From positions 372,001 through 436,000 of the forward strand of contig JAKARB010000001.1 of NCBI GenBank assembly GCA_021819435.1: a stretch of DNA of 64,000 nucleotides, read 5' to 3'. The position numbers and the translations under genes are program-made. The notes beneath the pieces were generated by a model. That model did not search any database, was not told where the DNA came from, and saw nothing but the letters and a program-made list of their open reading frames with translations. Every line of letters starts with the position of its first letter. Position 1 is the stretch's first letter. The stretch is from Pseudomonadota bacterium. GTDB lineage: Bacteria; Pseudomonadota; Gammaproteobacteria; Burkholderiales; Burkholderiaceae_C. Shown piece after piece: positions 16,798-25,907 of the stretch.

Positions 16798-18705
16798 TCA
16801 GGCCCCCGTGCCGTAAAGCTCATCCAGCAATGCCGAATGGCGGTCGATCACCACCTTGCGCTTGACCTTCAGCGTGGGGGTGAGTTCACCGCCCTCGATG
16901 CTGAGCGAGCCTGGCAGCACTGCGAACTTGCGCACCTGGGCCACGCGTGCCTGCGTGGCGTTGACCGAGTCGATGGCCGCCTGCAAGGCCGCCAAGACGC
17001 GTGGATGATCGTGCAGCGGCATGCCCTCCGGCAATCCTTCGCTTGCTGCGAACGCCTTGAGCATTTGCGCATCCAGCGTCACCAGCGCGGTCAGGTAATG
17101 GCGGTTGTCGCCACACACCACGGCGTGTTCGATCAGATCGGCCTCCATCAGCGCCGACTCGATGTTGGCCGGCGCGATGTTCTTGCCGCCCGAGGTGATG
17201 ATGATGTCCTTCTTGCGGCCGGTGATGTGGACATAGCCGTCTTCGTCGATGTGGCCCACGTCGCCCGTGCGCAGCCAGCCATCGTCGAAGGCATCGGCCG
17301 TGGCGCCGGGCGAGCCCATGTAGCCTTGGAAGATGTGAGGGCCGCGCGCTTGCAGCTCGCCATCGTCGGCCACACGCATCTCGGTGCCCGGCAGCGGTTT
17401 GCCCACCGAGCCCACGCGCGTGCTGCCCGGGAAGGACATCGTCGATGGACCGCATGCTTCTGATTGACCGTAGAGCTCGCGCACAGGCAGGTCCAGGCCA
17501 GCAAAGAAGCGCAGCTTGTCAGGGTGGATGGGGGCCGCGCCTGAGCTCAGGAAGCGAGCCTGATCCAGCCCCAGCGCGGCCTGCACCTTGCTGTGGACCA
17601 GTCGACGCGCCAGGCCCATCTGCAAGCTCAACCATGGGCCGCAAGGCCGGCCCACGTTGTCCTGCTCATGCCAGCGTTGGCCCACGCCGAGGGCCCAGCG
17701 CGCCAGCCGGGCCTTGGCCCCGGTGGCCTCGTTCAGCTTGGCCTCGATGCCGGCTTGCATCTTCTCCCACACCCTGGGCACGCCGAAGAAGATGGTGGGG
17801 CGGACCTCCTTGAGGTGCTCGCCCAGCTCCTCGATGCTGCGCGCGTAATACACGCTCAAGCCCGAATGCGCCTGGTTGTGCATCGACCCCATCTGCTCGG
17901 CGATGTGGGCCAGCGGCAGGTAGGACAGCATGCGGTCGCGTTCATCAACCTCGTACAGCGAGGTCATGTTCTGCCCCATCCACCACAGGTTGCCTTGACT
18001 CAGCGCCACGGCCTTGGCCGGGCCGGTGGTACCAGAGGTGTAGATGAGCGTGCCGATGTCTGCCGGCCCGATGCTCGCCAGGCGGTCGCTGAGTTGGCGC
18101 GACAGCATCGAGTTTTCCGATGATGCACCCATCGCCAGGAAACGGCCCCAGCCGATCAACTGACATCGGCTCGTGGGCGCGTTCCAGGCGCTGCCTGCGG
18201 CCTGTTCGAGCGGCGACAGCAGCACCACTGTTTTCAGGTGCGGCAAGTCAGCCCTGTTCACCTCGACGTTGTGCAGTCGCTTGGCGTCGTCGACGAGCAG
18301 CACGCTGGCTCGGCAGTGGTTGAGGATGTAGGCGATGTCCTGGCTGGAGCTGGTCCAGTAGATGCCGGCGGGCATGGCACCGATGGCCATGGCGGCGAAC
18401 GCCATGGTGCTCCACTGCGGGCTGTTGAACCCCAGGATGGCGACCGCGTCACCGCGTTGCACGCCCATTTTCAGCAGCGCTCGTGCCACTTGGCGCACGT
18501 CTTCGCCATAAGCTTGCCAGGATGTGCTTTGCCAGCCTGCTGCGTCGCGCACGTGGTAAGCCGGGTGGGTACCCAGGCGGCACGCGGTGTTGAACAGAAC
18601 CTGAGGTGGCGGCACGAAGCCCCGCATCGCATCCTTGTTGGCGTGTGCCCGGTCTTCGCTTGGCAAGGTGGCGGCCAAGGCCGCGTGCGCAGTCTGATGT
18701 GCCAA
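16798..18705 (-). CDS. long-chain fatty acid--CoA ligase (AMP-forming)
   Basis: This 635-residue ANL-superfamily enzyme has the P-loop TLIYTSGTTGPAKAV near residue 220, and later YGQSEACGP, GWLRTGDVG and GRKKDIIITSGGKNI. It resembles the bacterial FadD15-type long-chain acyl-CoA synthetases rather than E. coli FadD. It activates fatty acids to acyl-CoA for beta-oxidation. The start is TTG at 18705, with GGAG six bases before it, which fits better than any internal ATG. A promoter with overlapping operator-like repeats lies just upstream. It stands alone, convergent with nagZ. Confidence 0.9.
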   Translation of the reverse strand: MAHQTAHAALAATLPSEDRAHANKDAMRGFVPPPQVLFNTACRLGTHPAYHVRDAAGWQSTSWQAYGEDVRQVARALLKMGVQRGDAVAILGFNSPQWSTMAFAAMAIGAMPAGIYWTSSSQDIAYILNHCRASVLLVDDAKRLHNVEVNRADLPHLKTVVLLSPLEQAAGSAWNAPTSRCQLIGWGRFLAMGASSENSMLSRQLSDRLASIGPADIGTLIYTSGTTGPAKAVALSQGNLWWMGQNMTSLYEVDERDRMLSYLPLAHIAEQMGSMHNQAHSGLSVYYARSIEELGEHLKEVRPTIFFGVPRVWEKMQAGIEAKLNEATGAKARLARWALGVGQRWHEQDNVGRPCGPWLSLQMGLARRLVHSKVQAALGLDQARFLSSGAAPIHPDKLRFFAGLDLPVRELYGQSEACGPSTMSFPGSTRVGSVGKPLPGTEMRVADDGELQARGPHIFQGYMGSPGATADAFDDGWLRTGDVGHIDEDGYVHITGRKKDIIITSGGKNIAPANIESALMEADLIEHAVVCGDNRHYLTALVTLDAQMLKAFAASEGLPEGMPLHDHPRVLAALQAAIDSVNATQARVAQVRKFAVLPGSLSIEGGELTPTLKVKRKVVIDRHSALLDELYGTGA

Positions 18706-18728
18706 CGCTGTCTCCTGAGGTTTGCCTC

Positions 18729-18757
18729 ATTAGATTCAGTATTGACGTTAAGGTCAA
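18729..18757 (-). promoter_or_regulatory. sigma-70 promoter of the acyl-CoA ligase gene
   Basis: Reading the minus strand, TTGACC (18757-18752) and TCTAAT (18734-18729) are separated by exactly 17 bases. The transcript would start near 18722, giving a short leader that includes the GGAG before the TTG start. This is the best-matching promoter I see in the window. Confidence 0.65.
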
Positions 18758-18777
18758 TTCATTGGCGTTTAGGTAAA
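18742..18777. promoter_or_regulatory. two tandem 16-base operator-like palindromes over the acyl-CoA ligase promoter
   Basis: TTGACGTTAAGGTCAA (18742-18757) and TTGGCGTTTAGGTAAA (18762-18777) match at 13 of 16 positions, are each partly palindromic, and start exactly 20 bases (two helical turns) apart. The first covers the -35 box. As I recall, the form resembles operators of the MerR-family regulator LiuR, which controls fatty-acid and branched-chain amino-acid degradation in proteobacteria. That assignment is from memory and untested. Repression by a dimeric regulator bound at two sites on one DNA face is inferred. Confidence 0.5.
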
Positions 18778-18848
18778 ACCCTCTGCCTGGCTGCGCCTGC
18801 GCTCGGGGCAATCTTCGTTGCAGGCCGGGCTGGCGCGATCCGCGCAAG

Positions 18849-18876
18849 AAAAACCCGGTCACGGGGACCGGGCTTG
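18849..18876 (-). terminator. intrinsic terminator of rne
   Basis: On the minus strand a 7-bp GC stem (CCCGGTC with GACCGGG, 18854-18860 and 18866-18872) ends in five U residues (forward A run 18849-18853). It lies about 65 bases beyond the rne stop. A second hairpin (CCCGAGCGC at 18895-18903 with GCGCTCGGG at 18914-18922) lies between it and the stop. Confidence 0.75.
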
Positions 18877-18938
18877 TCGGGTGATGAGGGCGCGCCCGAG
18901 CGCCCCATGTGGCGCGCTCGGGCCTGCAAGTCCCCAGG

Positions 18939-21860
18939 TCAGGCTTGCTGCTCGAACGGCAGGCTCACTTGGCTGAGATCCTTGCGGGTTTCGACCAGGA
19001 TCAGCGGGCCTTCGTCGAGCACCACCGGCGGCTTGCGTTCGCGCGGCACGTGCACCGGACGAGGTTCGCTGGCGATGGCCTCCTGCGCCGCCAGGATCTT
19101 GTCGGCATCGGAGTTGACCCACTCCAAGCCTGCTGCCTGCGCGATGCCCTGCAGCTCGCCCAGAGGCAGCACGTAGCGGACCGCAGCAGGCGCGGGGACG
19201 GCCACCGCCTCGACGACCGGCGCCGGTTCGACCGCCGCGAGGGCGCTGGCAGGAGCTTCCGCACGGGCTGACGGCATGGCGACCTGCGGTTGCGCGAACG
19301 AGGTGCCGCTGTCAGACGTGGCGGACACGCTGGTCTCGCCAGTTGCTTCGCGTTCCTCACCAAGCTGGACCGAGCTGGCCACATCGGTCAGCGTCTCGGC
19401 GGCTTGGGCACCCTCGTTGCCACCTTCGATGCCTTCCACGCGCTCACGGCGTTCACCGCCACGGCGACCCCGGTTGCGACGGCGGCGGCCTTCAGAGCCG
19501 TCGCCAGCGGCATCGCCTTGTGCGTCGGCGCTTTCGCGGATGCCGTTGCCTTCGCTGTCCGCGCCTGCGTCGGCGCCTTGGGCGTCAACCTCGACGCCGA
19601 CCTGCGCCTCGTCGCGCTCACCTCGGCCGCGGCCACCACGGCGGCGGCGACGGCCTTCACGTTGCTGATCGGCTTCGCCGGCCAGGCCGTCGGCGCTGAC
19701 CGACGGCGCGCCTTCCGCACCGGCCGCAGCCAAGCCCAGCGCCTGAGCCTCGGCGGCGATGGCTTCGCGGTTGATCGCCGGACGCTCGGCGTGGCCGTCA
19801 CCCCGGCGGCCACGGCCACCGCGTTCATTGCGTTCGCCCCGCTCGCCACGGCCGTTGCCTTCGCGACCCGCAGTGGCTTCGGCCTCGTTGCGCTCTTCGC
19901 GCGGGCCCTGGCGGCGGCCACGGCCTTCGCCCTTGCCTTCGCCGCGCTCACCTCGTTCAGCACGCTCACCGCGTTCACCGCGTTCGGCACGCTCGCCACG
20001 GCCACCTCGACCGCCTCGTCCCTGGCCATCACGACGGGCACCACGGCCCTTCTCGTCCTTGGCCTCTTCAGGAACAACCGGCGTGGCAACAGGCGTCACC
20101 ACAGGCGCGGGCGCGGCTTCTTCACCGAAGCCCAGCAGGCGCTTGACCCAGCCGAAGAAACCACCGGAAGCGGGAATGGGCGCTTGCACGGGCGCAGGCG
20201 GCGCCACAGCAGCAGCCACCACCGGAGCTACCTCCTCCTTCGGCGGTGCGACTGGGGCGGGCTGGTCGGGCAGCACGCCCTTGATGACCGGCTCTTGCTT
20301 GGGCTTGGCCTTCTCGCGGCGGGTGATGCCCACCTCGTCTTCCGGCTCCTCGATCATCGTGTAGCTGGCCTGGATGTTTTCCAGACGCGGGTCGTCGTGA
20401 CGCAGGCGTTCCAGCTTGTAGTTCGGGGTTTCGAGGTGCTTGTTGGGCACCAGCAGCACGGTCACGCGCTGCTTGAGCTCGATCTTGGTGATCTCGGTGC
20501 GCTTCTCGTTGAGTAGGAAGGAAGTCACTTCCACCGGCACTTGCACGTGCACGGCCGAGGTGTTGTCCTTCATCGACTCTTCTTGGATGATGCGCAGGAT
20601 CTGCAACGCCGACGATTCGGTGTCGCGGATGTGGCCGGTGCCGTTGCAACGCGGGCAGGTGATGTGGCTGCCTTCGCTCAGCGCGGGGCGCAGGCGCTGG
20701 CGTGACATCTCCAGCAGGCCGAACTTCGAAATCGAGCTGAACTGCACGCGGGCGCGGTCGGTGCGCAGGGCGTCACGCAGGCGCTGCTCCACCTCGCGGC
20801 GGTGCTTGCTGTCCTCCATGTCGATGAAGTCCATGACGATCAGGCCGCCCAGGTCGCGCAGGCGCATCTGGCGGGCGATTTCGTCGGCCGCTTCCAGGTT
20901 GGTGCGGAAGGCGGTTTCCTCGATGTCGCTGCCACGGGTGGCGCGCGCCGAGTTCACGTCCACCGACACCAGGGCCTCAGTGTGGTCGATCACGATGGCG
21001 CCGCCCGAGGGCAGGTTCACAGTGCGGCTGAAGGCCGTTTCGATCTGGTGCTCGATCTGGAAGCGCGCGAACAGCGCGGCATCATCACGGTAGCGTTTGA
21101 CCCGGTTCGACTGGTCGGGCATGACGTGCAGCATGAACTGCTTGGCCTGCTCGTAGATGTCGTCGGTGTCGATCAGGATCTCGCCGATGTCGGACGTGAA
21201 GTAGTCGCGGATGGCACGGATGACCAGCGACGACTCCTGGTAGATCAGGTAGGCGCCCTTGCCGGCGGACGAGGCATCGTCGATGGCCGTCCACAGCTTG
21301 AGCATGTAATTCAGGTCCCACTGCAGCTCGGCAGCCGAGCGGCCGATGCCGGCGGTGCGGGCGATCAGGCTCATGCCCTTGGGGTACTCGAGCTGGTCCA
21401 TCGCCTCCTTGAGCTCTTCGCGCTCATCGCCCTCGATGCGGCGGCTCACGCCACCCCCACGCGGGTTGTTGGGCATCAGCACCAGGTAACGGCCAGCCAG
21501 CGAGACGAAGGTGGTGAGCGCAGCGCCCTTGTTGCCGCGCTCTTCCTTTTCGACCTGGACCAGCAGTTCCTGCCCTTCCTTGATCACGTCCTGGATCTTG
21601 GCCGAGCGGACGTCGGCGCCTTCCTTGAAATACTGGCGGGAGATTTCCTTGAACGGCAGGAAGCCGTGGCGGTCTTCGCCGTAATCGACGAAACAGGCTT
21701 CCAGAGAGGGCTCGACGCGGGTGACGACGGCCTTGTAGATGTTGCCCTTGCGTTGTTCGCGGCCTTCGATTTCGGTCTCGAAGTCGAGCAGTTTCTGTCC
21801 GTCAACGATGGCCAGGCGCCGTTCTTCCGGCTGCGTGGCGTTGATCAGCATGCGCTTCAT
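18939..21860 (-). CDS. rne: ribonuclease E
   Basis: The 973-residue protein begins [13 protein letters not shown] and has an S1 RNA-binding domain in the first 125 residues. The catalytic core carries the metal-binding aspartates in [10 protein letters not shown] and VMDFIDM, and the Zn-link motif CPRCNGTG is near residue 400. The C-terminal half is low in complexity, with an Arg/Gly/Glu-rich stretch at about 600-700 resembling the RNA-binding part of the degradosome scaffold. It initiates mRNA decay and processes rRNA and tRNA. GGAG precedes the ATG. It is divergent from rluC, as in E. coli, with a long leader. Confidence 0.96.
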   Translation of the reverse strand: MKRMLINATQPEERRLAIVDGQKLLDFETEIEGREQRKGNIYKAVVTRVEPSLEACFVDYGEDRHGFLPFKEISRQYFKEGADVRSAKIQDVIKEGQELLVQVEKEERGNKGAALTTFVSLAGRYLVLMPNNPRGGGVSRRIEGDEREELKEAMDQLEYPKGMSLIARTAGIGRSAAELQWDLNYMLKLWTAIDDASSAGKGAYLIYQESSLVIRAIRDYFTSDIGEILIDTDDIYEQAKQFMLHVMPDQSNRVKRYRDDAALFARFQIEHQIETAFSRTVNLPSGGAIVIDHTEALVSVDVNSARATRGSDIEETAFRTNLEAADEIARQMRLRDLGGLIVMDFIDMEDSKHRREVEQRLRDALRTDRARVQFSSISKFGLLEMSRQRLRPALSEGSHITCPRCNGTGHIRDTESSALQILRIIQEESMKDNTSAVHVQVPVEVTSFLLNEKRTEITKIELKQRVTVLLVPNKHLETPNYKLERLRHDDPRLENIQASYTMIEEPEDEVGITRREKAKPKQEPVIKGVLPDQPAPVAPPKEEVAPVVAAAVAPPAPVQAPIPASGGFFGWVKRLLGFGEEAAPAPVVTPVATPVVPEEAKDEKGRGARRDGQGRGGRGGRGERAERGERGERAERGERGEGKGEGRGRRQGPREERNEAEATAGREGNGRGERGERNERGGRGRRGDGHAERPAINREAIAAEAQALGLAAAGAEGAPSVSADGLAGEADQQREGRRRRRGGRGRGERDEAQVGVEVDAQGADAGADSEGNGIRESADAQGDAAGDGSEGRRRRNRGRRGGERRERVEGIEGGNEGAQAAETLTDVASSVQLGEEREATGETSVSATSDSGTSFAQPQVAMPSARAEAPASALAAVEPAPVVEAVAVPAPAAVRYVLPLGELQGIAQAAGLEWVNSDADKILAAQEAIASEPRPVHVPRERKPPVVLDEGPLILVETRKDLSQVSLPFEQQA

Positions 21861-21880
21861 GGGTTCTCCATGTCTGAAGC

Positions 21881-21915
21881 GGAGACCGCTCGGGATGGCG
21901 CCGAGGCATGTCTCC
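21881..21915 (-). promoter_or_regulatory. structured hairpin in the rne 5' leader
   Basis: GGAGAC (21881-21886) pairs with GTCTCC (21910-21915), and inside it CTCGG (21889-21893) pairs with CCGAG (21901-21905) around a 7-base loop. It ends about 20 bases before the rne start codon on the minus strand. It could act like the leader hairpins that mediate rne feedback control in E. coli. This is inference from position and shape only. Confidence 0.35.
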
Positions 21916-22596
21916 AGTCGCCCCTGACCCGGAGGCCAGCGGCAGCTTGCATGCGCGAGCAACGACGAAGAACCGAAAGGAATTGCCTGGGAGATGTCAG
22001 CCCTGCGGAAGCGGGGCGGCCATCAGGGGCGCGCGTGTCGGGGTGAAGGCCAGGGTCTGGCGGCAGCCGGATGGCGTCCAGCGGCCCCACGCCATTGGCA
22101 TGGAGGCAAGGACATGGAAAAGGGAGGCTGCCGGGACGCTCGCACAGCGCGCCAGCCACCGGGCGCACAGCGCAGCGACGGCCGGATGGCGGGCGTCGTG
22201 CTGCGAGCGGGCGGGGAGGGCGATGTGCGAAACAGTCCGGGACACGTGTGATTCACTCGACACAGGCCTCAGCGTGCGGCACCGGACAAGCCGGCGAAGC
22301 GGGCGCTGAAGCCCAACAACCTTGAACGTGGTTCGATCGACATTGGCTCTGACAGCCCACTCGTTCCGACAGGTTCACACCTTGGGTGAATCTCTTCGGC
22401 GAGGGCGACTGCTGCATGGCCACACTGGTGGCGGGACACCCCGCCTGGCCCCGTCGTGGCACCTGCAGCAACCGGCTCGTCGGTAAAATGCGGTTTGCTG
22501 CGGCAAGCGCCTGGGTGAGAGATTGACTGGCGAAACTCGCTCAACGCAAATTCCCCGAACAAACCCACACTCAAGACACACAACGTGGCTCAAACC

Positions 22597-22602
22597 ATTA
22601 TA
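22597..22602 (-). promoter_or_regulatory. candidate -10 element (TATAAT) for rne
   Basis: A perfect TATAAT is read on the minus strand, close to the start of the divergent rluC. No good -35 hexamer lies 16-18 bases further up. A start here would give an rne leader of roughly 730 bases. Confidence 0.35.
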
Positions 22603-22632
22603 GGTGCGAAAAATGCAGCCAGGCGATCGGGA

Positions 22633-23772
22633 ATGGCCGTGAAAAAGGCTGCACGAAAATCCACCGCTGCGGCCCCTGCATTTCCGGCGCGTCCTTCTTC
22701 CCCAGGATCTCGCACACCTGTCCCCGCCACGGATTCCCCTCGCCAGCAGGCCACCGCGAGCGTGCAGCGCCTCGTCATCGACGAAGGCAGCGCCGACCAG
22801 CGCCTCGACAACTTCCTCATCAAGGTGCTCAAGGGCGCGCCGAAAACCCTGATCTACCGCATCATCCGCAGCGGCGAGGTACGGGTGAACAAAGGTCGCG
22901 CCTCGGCCGACACCCGCCTGGCCCTGGGCGACGAGGTGCGCGTGCCGCCCTTGCGGCTGGCGGAAAAACCTGCCGACGAGGCCTCGGCTGTGCCCGCCCG
23001 CGAATTCCCCGTGCTGTTCGAAGACGAGGTCATGCTGGTCATCGACAAGCCGGCGGGCGTGGCCGTGCACGGTGGCAGTGGCGTAAGCTTTGGCGTGATC
23101 GAACAACTGCGCCGCGCCCGGCCTCAGGCCCGCTTCCTGGAGCTGGTGCACCGGCTCGACAAGGAAACCTCTGGCGTGCTGGTGATCGCCAAGAAGCGCA
23201 GCGCGCTCACCTCGCTGCAAGACTGCTTCCGCCACCGAACCGCGCACAAGACCTACGCGGCGCTGGTGAGCGGCCAGTGGCCCGAGAAGAAAAAAGTGGT
23301 CGACGTGGCCCTGCACAAATTCCTCACCGCCGAGGGCGAGCGCCGGGTGAAGGCTGTGGCTGGGGATGACGACGAAGGCCGGCGTTCGATCTCGCTGGTG
23401 TCGGTGGTCAAGCGCTTCGAGGCCTTCAGCCTGCTCGATGTCACCATCAAAACCGGCCGCACCCACCAGATCCGCGTGCACCTGTCGCACGAAGGCCACG
23501 GCATCGTCGGTGACGACAAGTACGGCGACTTCGCGCTCAACAAGGCCCTGGCGCGTGGCGGAGAAGGCCCCCTGCCGGGCCTGGACCGCCAGTGCCTGCC
23601 CGATGGCCGGTGGGGCCGCATGTTCCTGCACGCCCGCTACCTGCGCCTGCCCCACCCGGTCAGCGGCGAGGAGCTCACCTTCGAGGCCCCCTTGCCAGCG
23701 GCCTGCCAGGCCCTGCTGGCTTCACTGGCGCCCGCCAAACCAGCGAACCCATCCGGCTTGTCACGCGGCTGA
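22633..23772 (+). CDS. rluC: 23S rRNA pseudouridine synthase RluC (positions 955/2504/2580)
   Basis: RluC isomerises three uridines in 23S rRNA. The 379-residue protein has an S4 domain (SADQRLDNFLIKVLKG through RVNKGRAS) and the RluA-type catalytic motif HRLDKETSG near residue 175, whose Asp is the nucleophile. The first 40 residues are a basic Ala/Pro/Ser tail. A GTG at 22585 is a possible earlier start, but the ATG at 22633 has a weak AGG/GGGA ahead of it and is preferred. Divergence from rne is conserved across proteobacteria. Confidence 0.93.
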   Translation: MAVKKAARKSTAAAPAFPARPSSPGSRTPVPATDSPRQQATASVQRLVIDEGSADQRLDNFLIKVLKGAPKTLIYRIIRSGEVRVNKGRASADTRLALGDEVRVPPLRLAEKPADEASAVPAREFPVLFEDEVMLVIDKPAGVAVHGGSGVSFGVIEQLRRARPQARFLELVHRLDKETSGVLVIAKKRSALTSLQDCFRHRTAHKTYAALVSGQWPEKKKVVDVALHKFLTAEGERRVKAVAGDDDEGRRSISLVSVVKRFEAFSLLDVTIKTGRTHQIRVHLSHEGHGIVGDDKYGDFALNKALARGGEGPLPGLDRQCLPDGRWGRMFLHARYLRLPHPVSGEELTFEAPLPAACQALLASLAPAKPANPSGLSRG

Positions 23773-23810
23773 ACCCGGCAGGCGATACAGTCGGGTGCGG
23801 TGATGCATTG

Positions 23811-23854
23811 CCACGCTTACAAGCTTCCACGCTTTCACGCTTTCACGCTTCCAC
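23811..23854. repeat. short imperfect tandem repeat of a CACGCTTT-like unit
   Basis: About four or five copies of an 8-9 base unit (CCACGCTTA, CCACGCTTT, CACGCTTT, CACGCTTCC) run together between rluC and the following gene. They end at the AGG of that gene's ribosome-binding site. This looks like slippage-derived sequence. Length variation would alter the spacing between the two genes. Confidence 0.6.
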
Positions 23855-23863
23855 GAGGTCTGA

Positions 23864-24553
23864 TTGAGCCCTTCCACCGGTACCGACAACGGCCTGCGCC
23901 CGCGTGCCTACGACCTGATCGTCTTTGACTGGGACGGCACCCTCTATGACTCGACAGCGCTCATCGTGCGCTGCATCCAGTCGGCCTGCGCCGACCTGGG
24001 GCTGCCCGTGCCGCCACCGCAAGACGCGGCCTACGTGATCGGCCTGGGCCTGCACGATGCCCTGGCCCATGTCGCGCCCACCCTGGCGCCCGAGCGCGTG
24101 CCCGAGCTGGGCCTGCGCTATCGCCACCATTACTTCAGCCGCCAGCACGAACTCAGCCTTTTCGAAGGCGTGCTGCCCATGCTGCAGATGCTCAAGGAGC
24201 GCAATCACTGGCTGGCCGTGGCCACCGGCAAGTCGCGCGCGGGCCTGAACGAGGCGCTGAGCCACGTGGAGCTGCACGGCGTCTTCGATGGCACCCGCAC
24301 CGCAGACGAAACAGTCTCCAAGCCTCACCCGCGCATGCTGCTGGAGTTGATGGCGGAGTTCGGTGTCGAGCCAGAGCGCACCCTGATGATCGGCGACACC
24401 ACGCACGACCTGCAACTGGCCCTCAACGCCGGGGCGCACAGCATCGCCGTGAGCTACGGGGCCCACGAGCCAGCGGCCTTCGCTGACTACCCGACCCGGT
24501 TCGTCGCCCATGCCACGGCCGAACTGCACGACTGGCTGGCTCGCCATGCCTGA
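23864..24553 (+). CDS. gph: HAD-family hydrolase, phosphoglycolate phosphatase-like
   Basis: This 229-residue HAD subfamily IA enzyme has motif I FDWDGTLYDS (Asp22 nucleophile, Asp24), motif II around ATGKSRA, Lys in SKPHPRML and motif IV GDTTHDLQ. It probably dephosphorylates 2-phosphoglycolate or a similar small phosphate. The only sensible start is TTG at 23864, with GAGG eight bases before it; no Met codon occurs before motif I. It overlaps the next gene by eight bases. The exact substrate is not fixed by sequence. Confidence 0.82.
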   Translation: MSPSTGTDNGLRPRAYDLIVFDWDGTLYDSTALIVRCIQSACADLGLPVPPPQDAAYVIGLGLHDALAHVAPTLAPERVPELGLRYRHHYFSRQHELSLFEGVLPMLQMLKERNHWLAVATGKSRAGLNEALSHVELHGVFDGTRTADETVSKPHPRMLLELMAEFGVEPERTLMIGDTTHDLQLALNAGAHSIAVSYGAHEPAAFADYPTRFVAHATAELHDWLARHA

Positions 24554-24935
24554 TCCGAAACCCCAGCCCCGGCTTGAACCTCGGCACCTGTGCGCCTCGG
24601 TTGAGCTAAAAGAGCGCGGCACCGCTGTGACCTTCGACGTCATGGAGTTCGGCCGAAGCGCCCAGGCCTTCGCCTTGCGTTTCGACGACGTGGCCGTGGC
24701 CTACCTCAATCGCTGTGCCCACGTGCCCGCCGAGATGGACTGGCAGCCCGGCGAGTTCTGGGACCAGGATCGGCGCTTCATCATCTGCTCGGTGCACGGG
24801 GCGCTGTACGAACCGGCCAACGGCCGCTGCCTCGCGGGCCCATGCACTGGCGCCCGCCTGCATCCAATTCAACTCAAGGAGGAGGGCGGCCAAGTGTATT
24901 GGTATCCTTCCGAACGCTTCCAACCGCCGTTCTGA
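24546..24935 (+). CDS. Rieske-type [2Fe-2S] domain protein
   Basis: This 129-residue soluble protein consists of one Rieske domain. The cluster ligands are Cys57 and His59 (CAH) and Cys81 and His84 (CSVH), followed by the GALYEP loop. It resembles small ferredoxin subunits of NirD/dioxygenase type, but no oxygenase partner is nearby. In related betaproteobacteria the same order (rluC, HAD phosphatase, Rieske protein, sppA) recurs, suggesting a stable but uncharacterised role. The ATG at 24546 lies inside the end of the HAD gene. Confidence 0.88.
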   Translation: MPDPKPQPRLEPRHLCASVELKERGTAVTFDVMEFGRSAQAFALRFDDVAVAYLNRCAHVPAEMDWQPGEFWDQDRRFIICSVHGALYEPANGRCLAGPCTGARLHPIQLKEEGGQVYWYPSERFQPPF

Positions 24936-24959
24936 CAACGGTTCACCCAGACCACCTCC

Positions 24960-25904
24960 ATGGACTCCCACGATCCCAAATCCGAGGCCCAGGCCGCCCT
25001 GTTCAATGACCTGGCCCGAGCCTACCTGTCGCAGCAAAAGCGCGAAGCCCGCTGGCGCTGGTTCTGGCGCCTGCTGTGGCTGGGCGTGGCGCTTTCCTTG
25101 CTCCTGGCCACCTGGGAGACGGTGCCGTCCTCCCACACCCCGGTCAGCCCCCACACCGCCCTGGTCGAGATCCGGGGGGAGATCGCCAGCGAGACCGAGG
25201 CCAGCGCCGACAACCTCATGACCGCGCTGCGCAGCGCTTTCGAAGATGCGGGTGCGCAAGCTGTTGTGCTGCGCATCAACTCGCCTGGCGGCAGCCCTGT
25301 TCAGGCCGGTCTGGTCAACGACGAGGTGCGTCGCCTCAAGGCGCTGCACAAAAAGCGGGTCTACGCCGTCTGCGAGGAAATGTGCGCCTCGGCCGCTTAT
25401 TACATCGCCGTGTCAGCTGACCGCATCTTCGTTGACAAGGCGTCCATCGTCGGCTCCATCGGCGTGCTCATGGATGGCTTCGGCTTCGTCGGCACGATGG
25501 AAAAGCTCGGCATCGAGCGCCGGCTGCTGACCGCTGGCAGCAACAAGGGCATGCTCGACCCTTACTCGCCGCTCAAGCCGGAGCAGGCTGAGTTCGCCCA
25601 GGGCATGCTTGACCAGATCCACCAGCAATTCATCAAGGTGGTTCGACAAGGGCGTGGCAAGGCGCTCAAGGAGACGCCAGAGACCTTCTCCGGTCTGTTC
25701 TGGAATGGCGAGGAGGCCGTGCATCAGGGGCTGGCTGACCAGCTCGGTAGCCTCGATCAAGTTGCCCGTGAAGTGGTCAAGGCCGAAGACATCGTCGACT
25801 ACACGCAAAAGGCCAACCTGGCCGAACGCCTGGCGAAGCGGTTTGGCGCAGCCATTGGCGGCGGTGCGGTGCAAGCCATGCGCGGCACCGTCGGCCTGCG
25901 CTGA
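24960..25904 (+). CDS. sppA: signal peptide peptidase, S49 family (SppA/SohB type)
   Basis: This 314-residue membrane protease has a single N-terminal transmembrane segment at about 36-52 (RLLWLGVALSLLLATW). The S49 domain shows LRINSPGGSP, the catalytic Ser144 in CASAAYYIA and the likely general base Lys196 (SNKG). It is the short, single-domain form, unlike the double-length E. coli SppA. It degrades leftover signal peptides in the membrane. It is convergent with the HDOD gene, with only three bases between the stops. Confidence 0.92.
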   Translation: MDSHDPKSEAQAALFNDLARAYLSQQKREARWRWFWRLLWLGVALSLLLATWETVPSSHTPVSPHTALVEIRGEIASETEASADNLMTALRSAFEDAGAQAVVLRINSPGGSPVQAGLVNDEVRRLKALHKKRVYAVCEEMCASAAYYIAVSADRIFVDKASIVGSIGVLMDGFGFVGTMEKLGIERRLLTAGSNKGMLDPYSPLKPEQAEFAQGMLDQIHQQFIKVVRQGRGKALKETPETFSGLFWNGEEAVHQGLADQLGSLDQVAREVVKAEDIVDYTQKANLAERLAKRFGAAIGGGAVQAMRGTVGLR

Positions 25905-25907
25905 TCA

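Larger units (their letters stand above)
21861..22632. other. divergent intergenic region rne-rluC, probable long rne leader
   Basis: No convincing gene lies in these 772 bases; the open frames present have no recognisable product. Toward rne, a minus-strand TATAAT is at 22602-22597, and a structured hairpin lies close to the rne start. Toward rluC, there is a TAAAAT at 22484-22489 without a good -35. In E. coli a long rne 5' leader lets RNase E control its own mRNA, so a similar leader of about 730 bases is plausible here. Confidence 0.5.

Noticed and set aside
19290-20516. 408-codon plus-strand frame opposite the rne C-terminal region
   Set aside because: It is the antisense of the Arg/Gly/Glu repeat tract; the Ala/Phe/Thr repeats follow directly from the complementary codons.
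21908-22309. 133-codon plus-strand frame in the rne-rluC gap
   Set aside because: It has no ribosome-binding site, no hydrophobic or domain pattern and Arg/Ala-rich random-like composition; leader RNA explains the gap better.
22585-22632. GTG at 22585 as the rluC start
   Set aside because: No ribosome-binding site precedes it and it would overlap the candidate rne -10; the ATG at 22633 is more plausible, though not proven.
23811-23854. CRISPR-like repeat array
   Set aside because: The units are only 8-9 bases and directly abutting, with no spacers and no cas genes.
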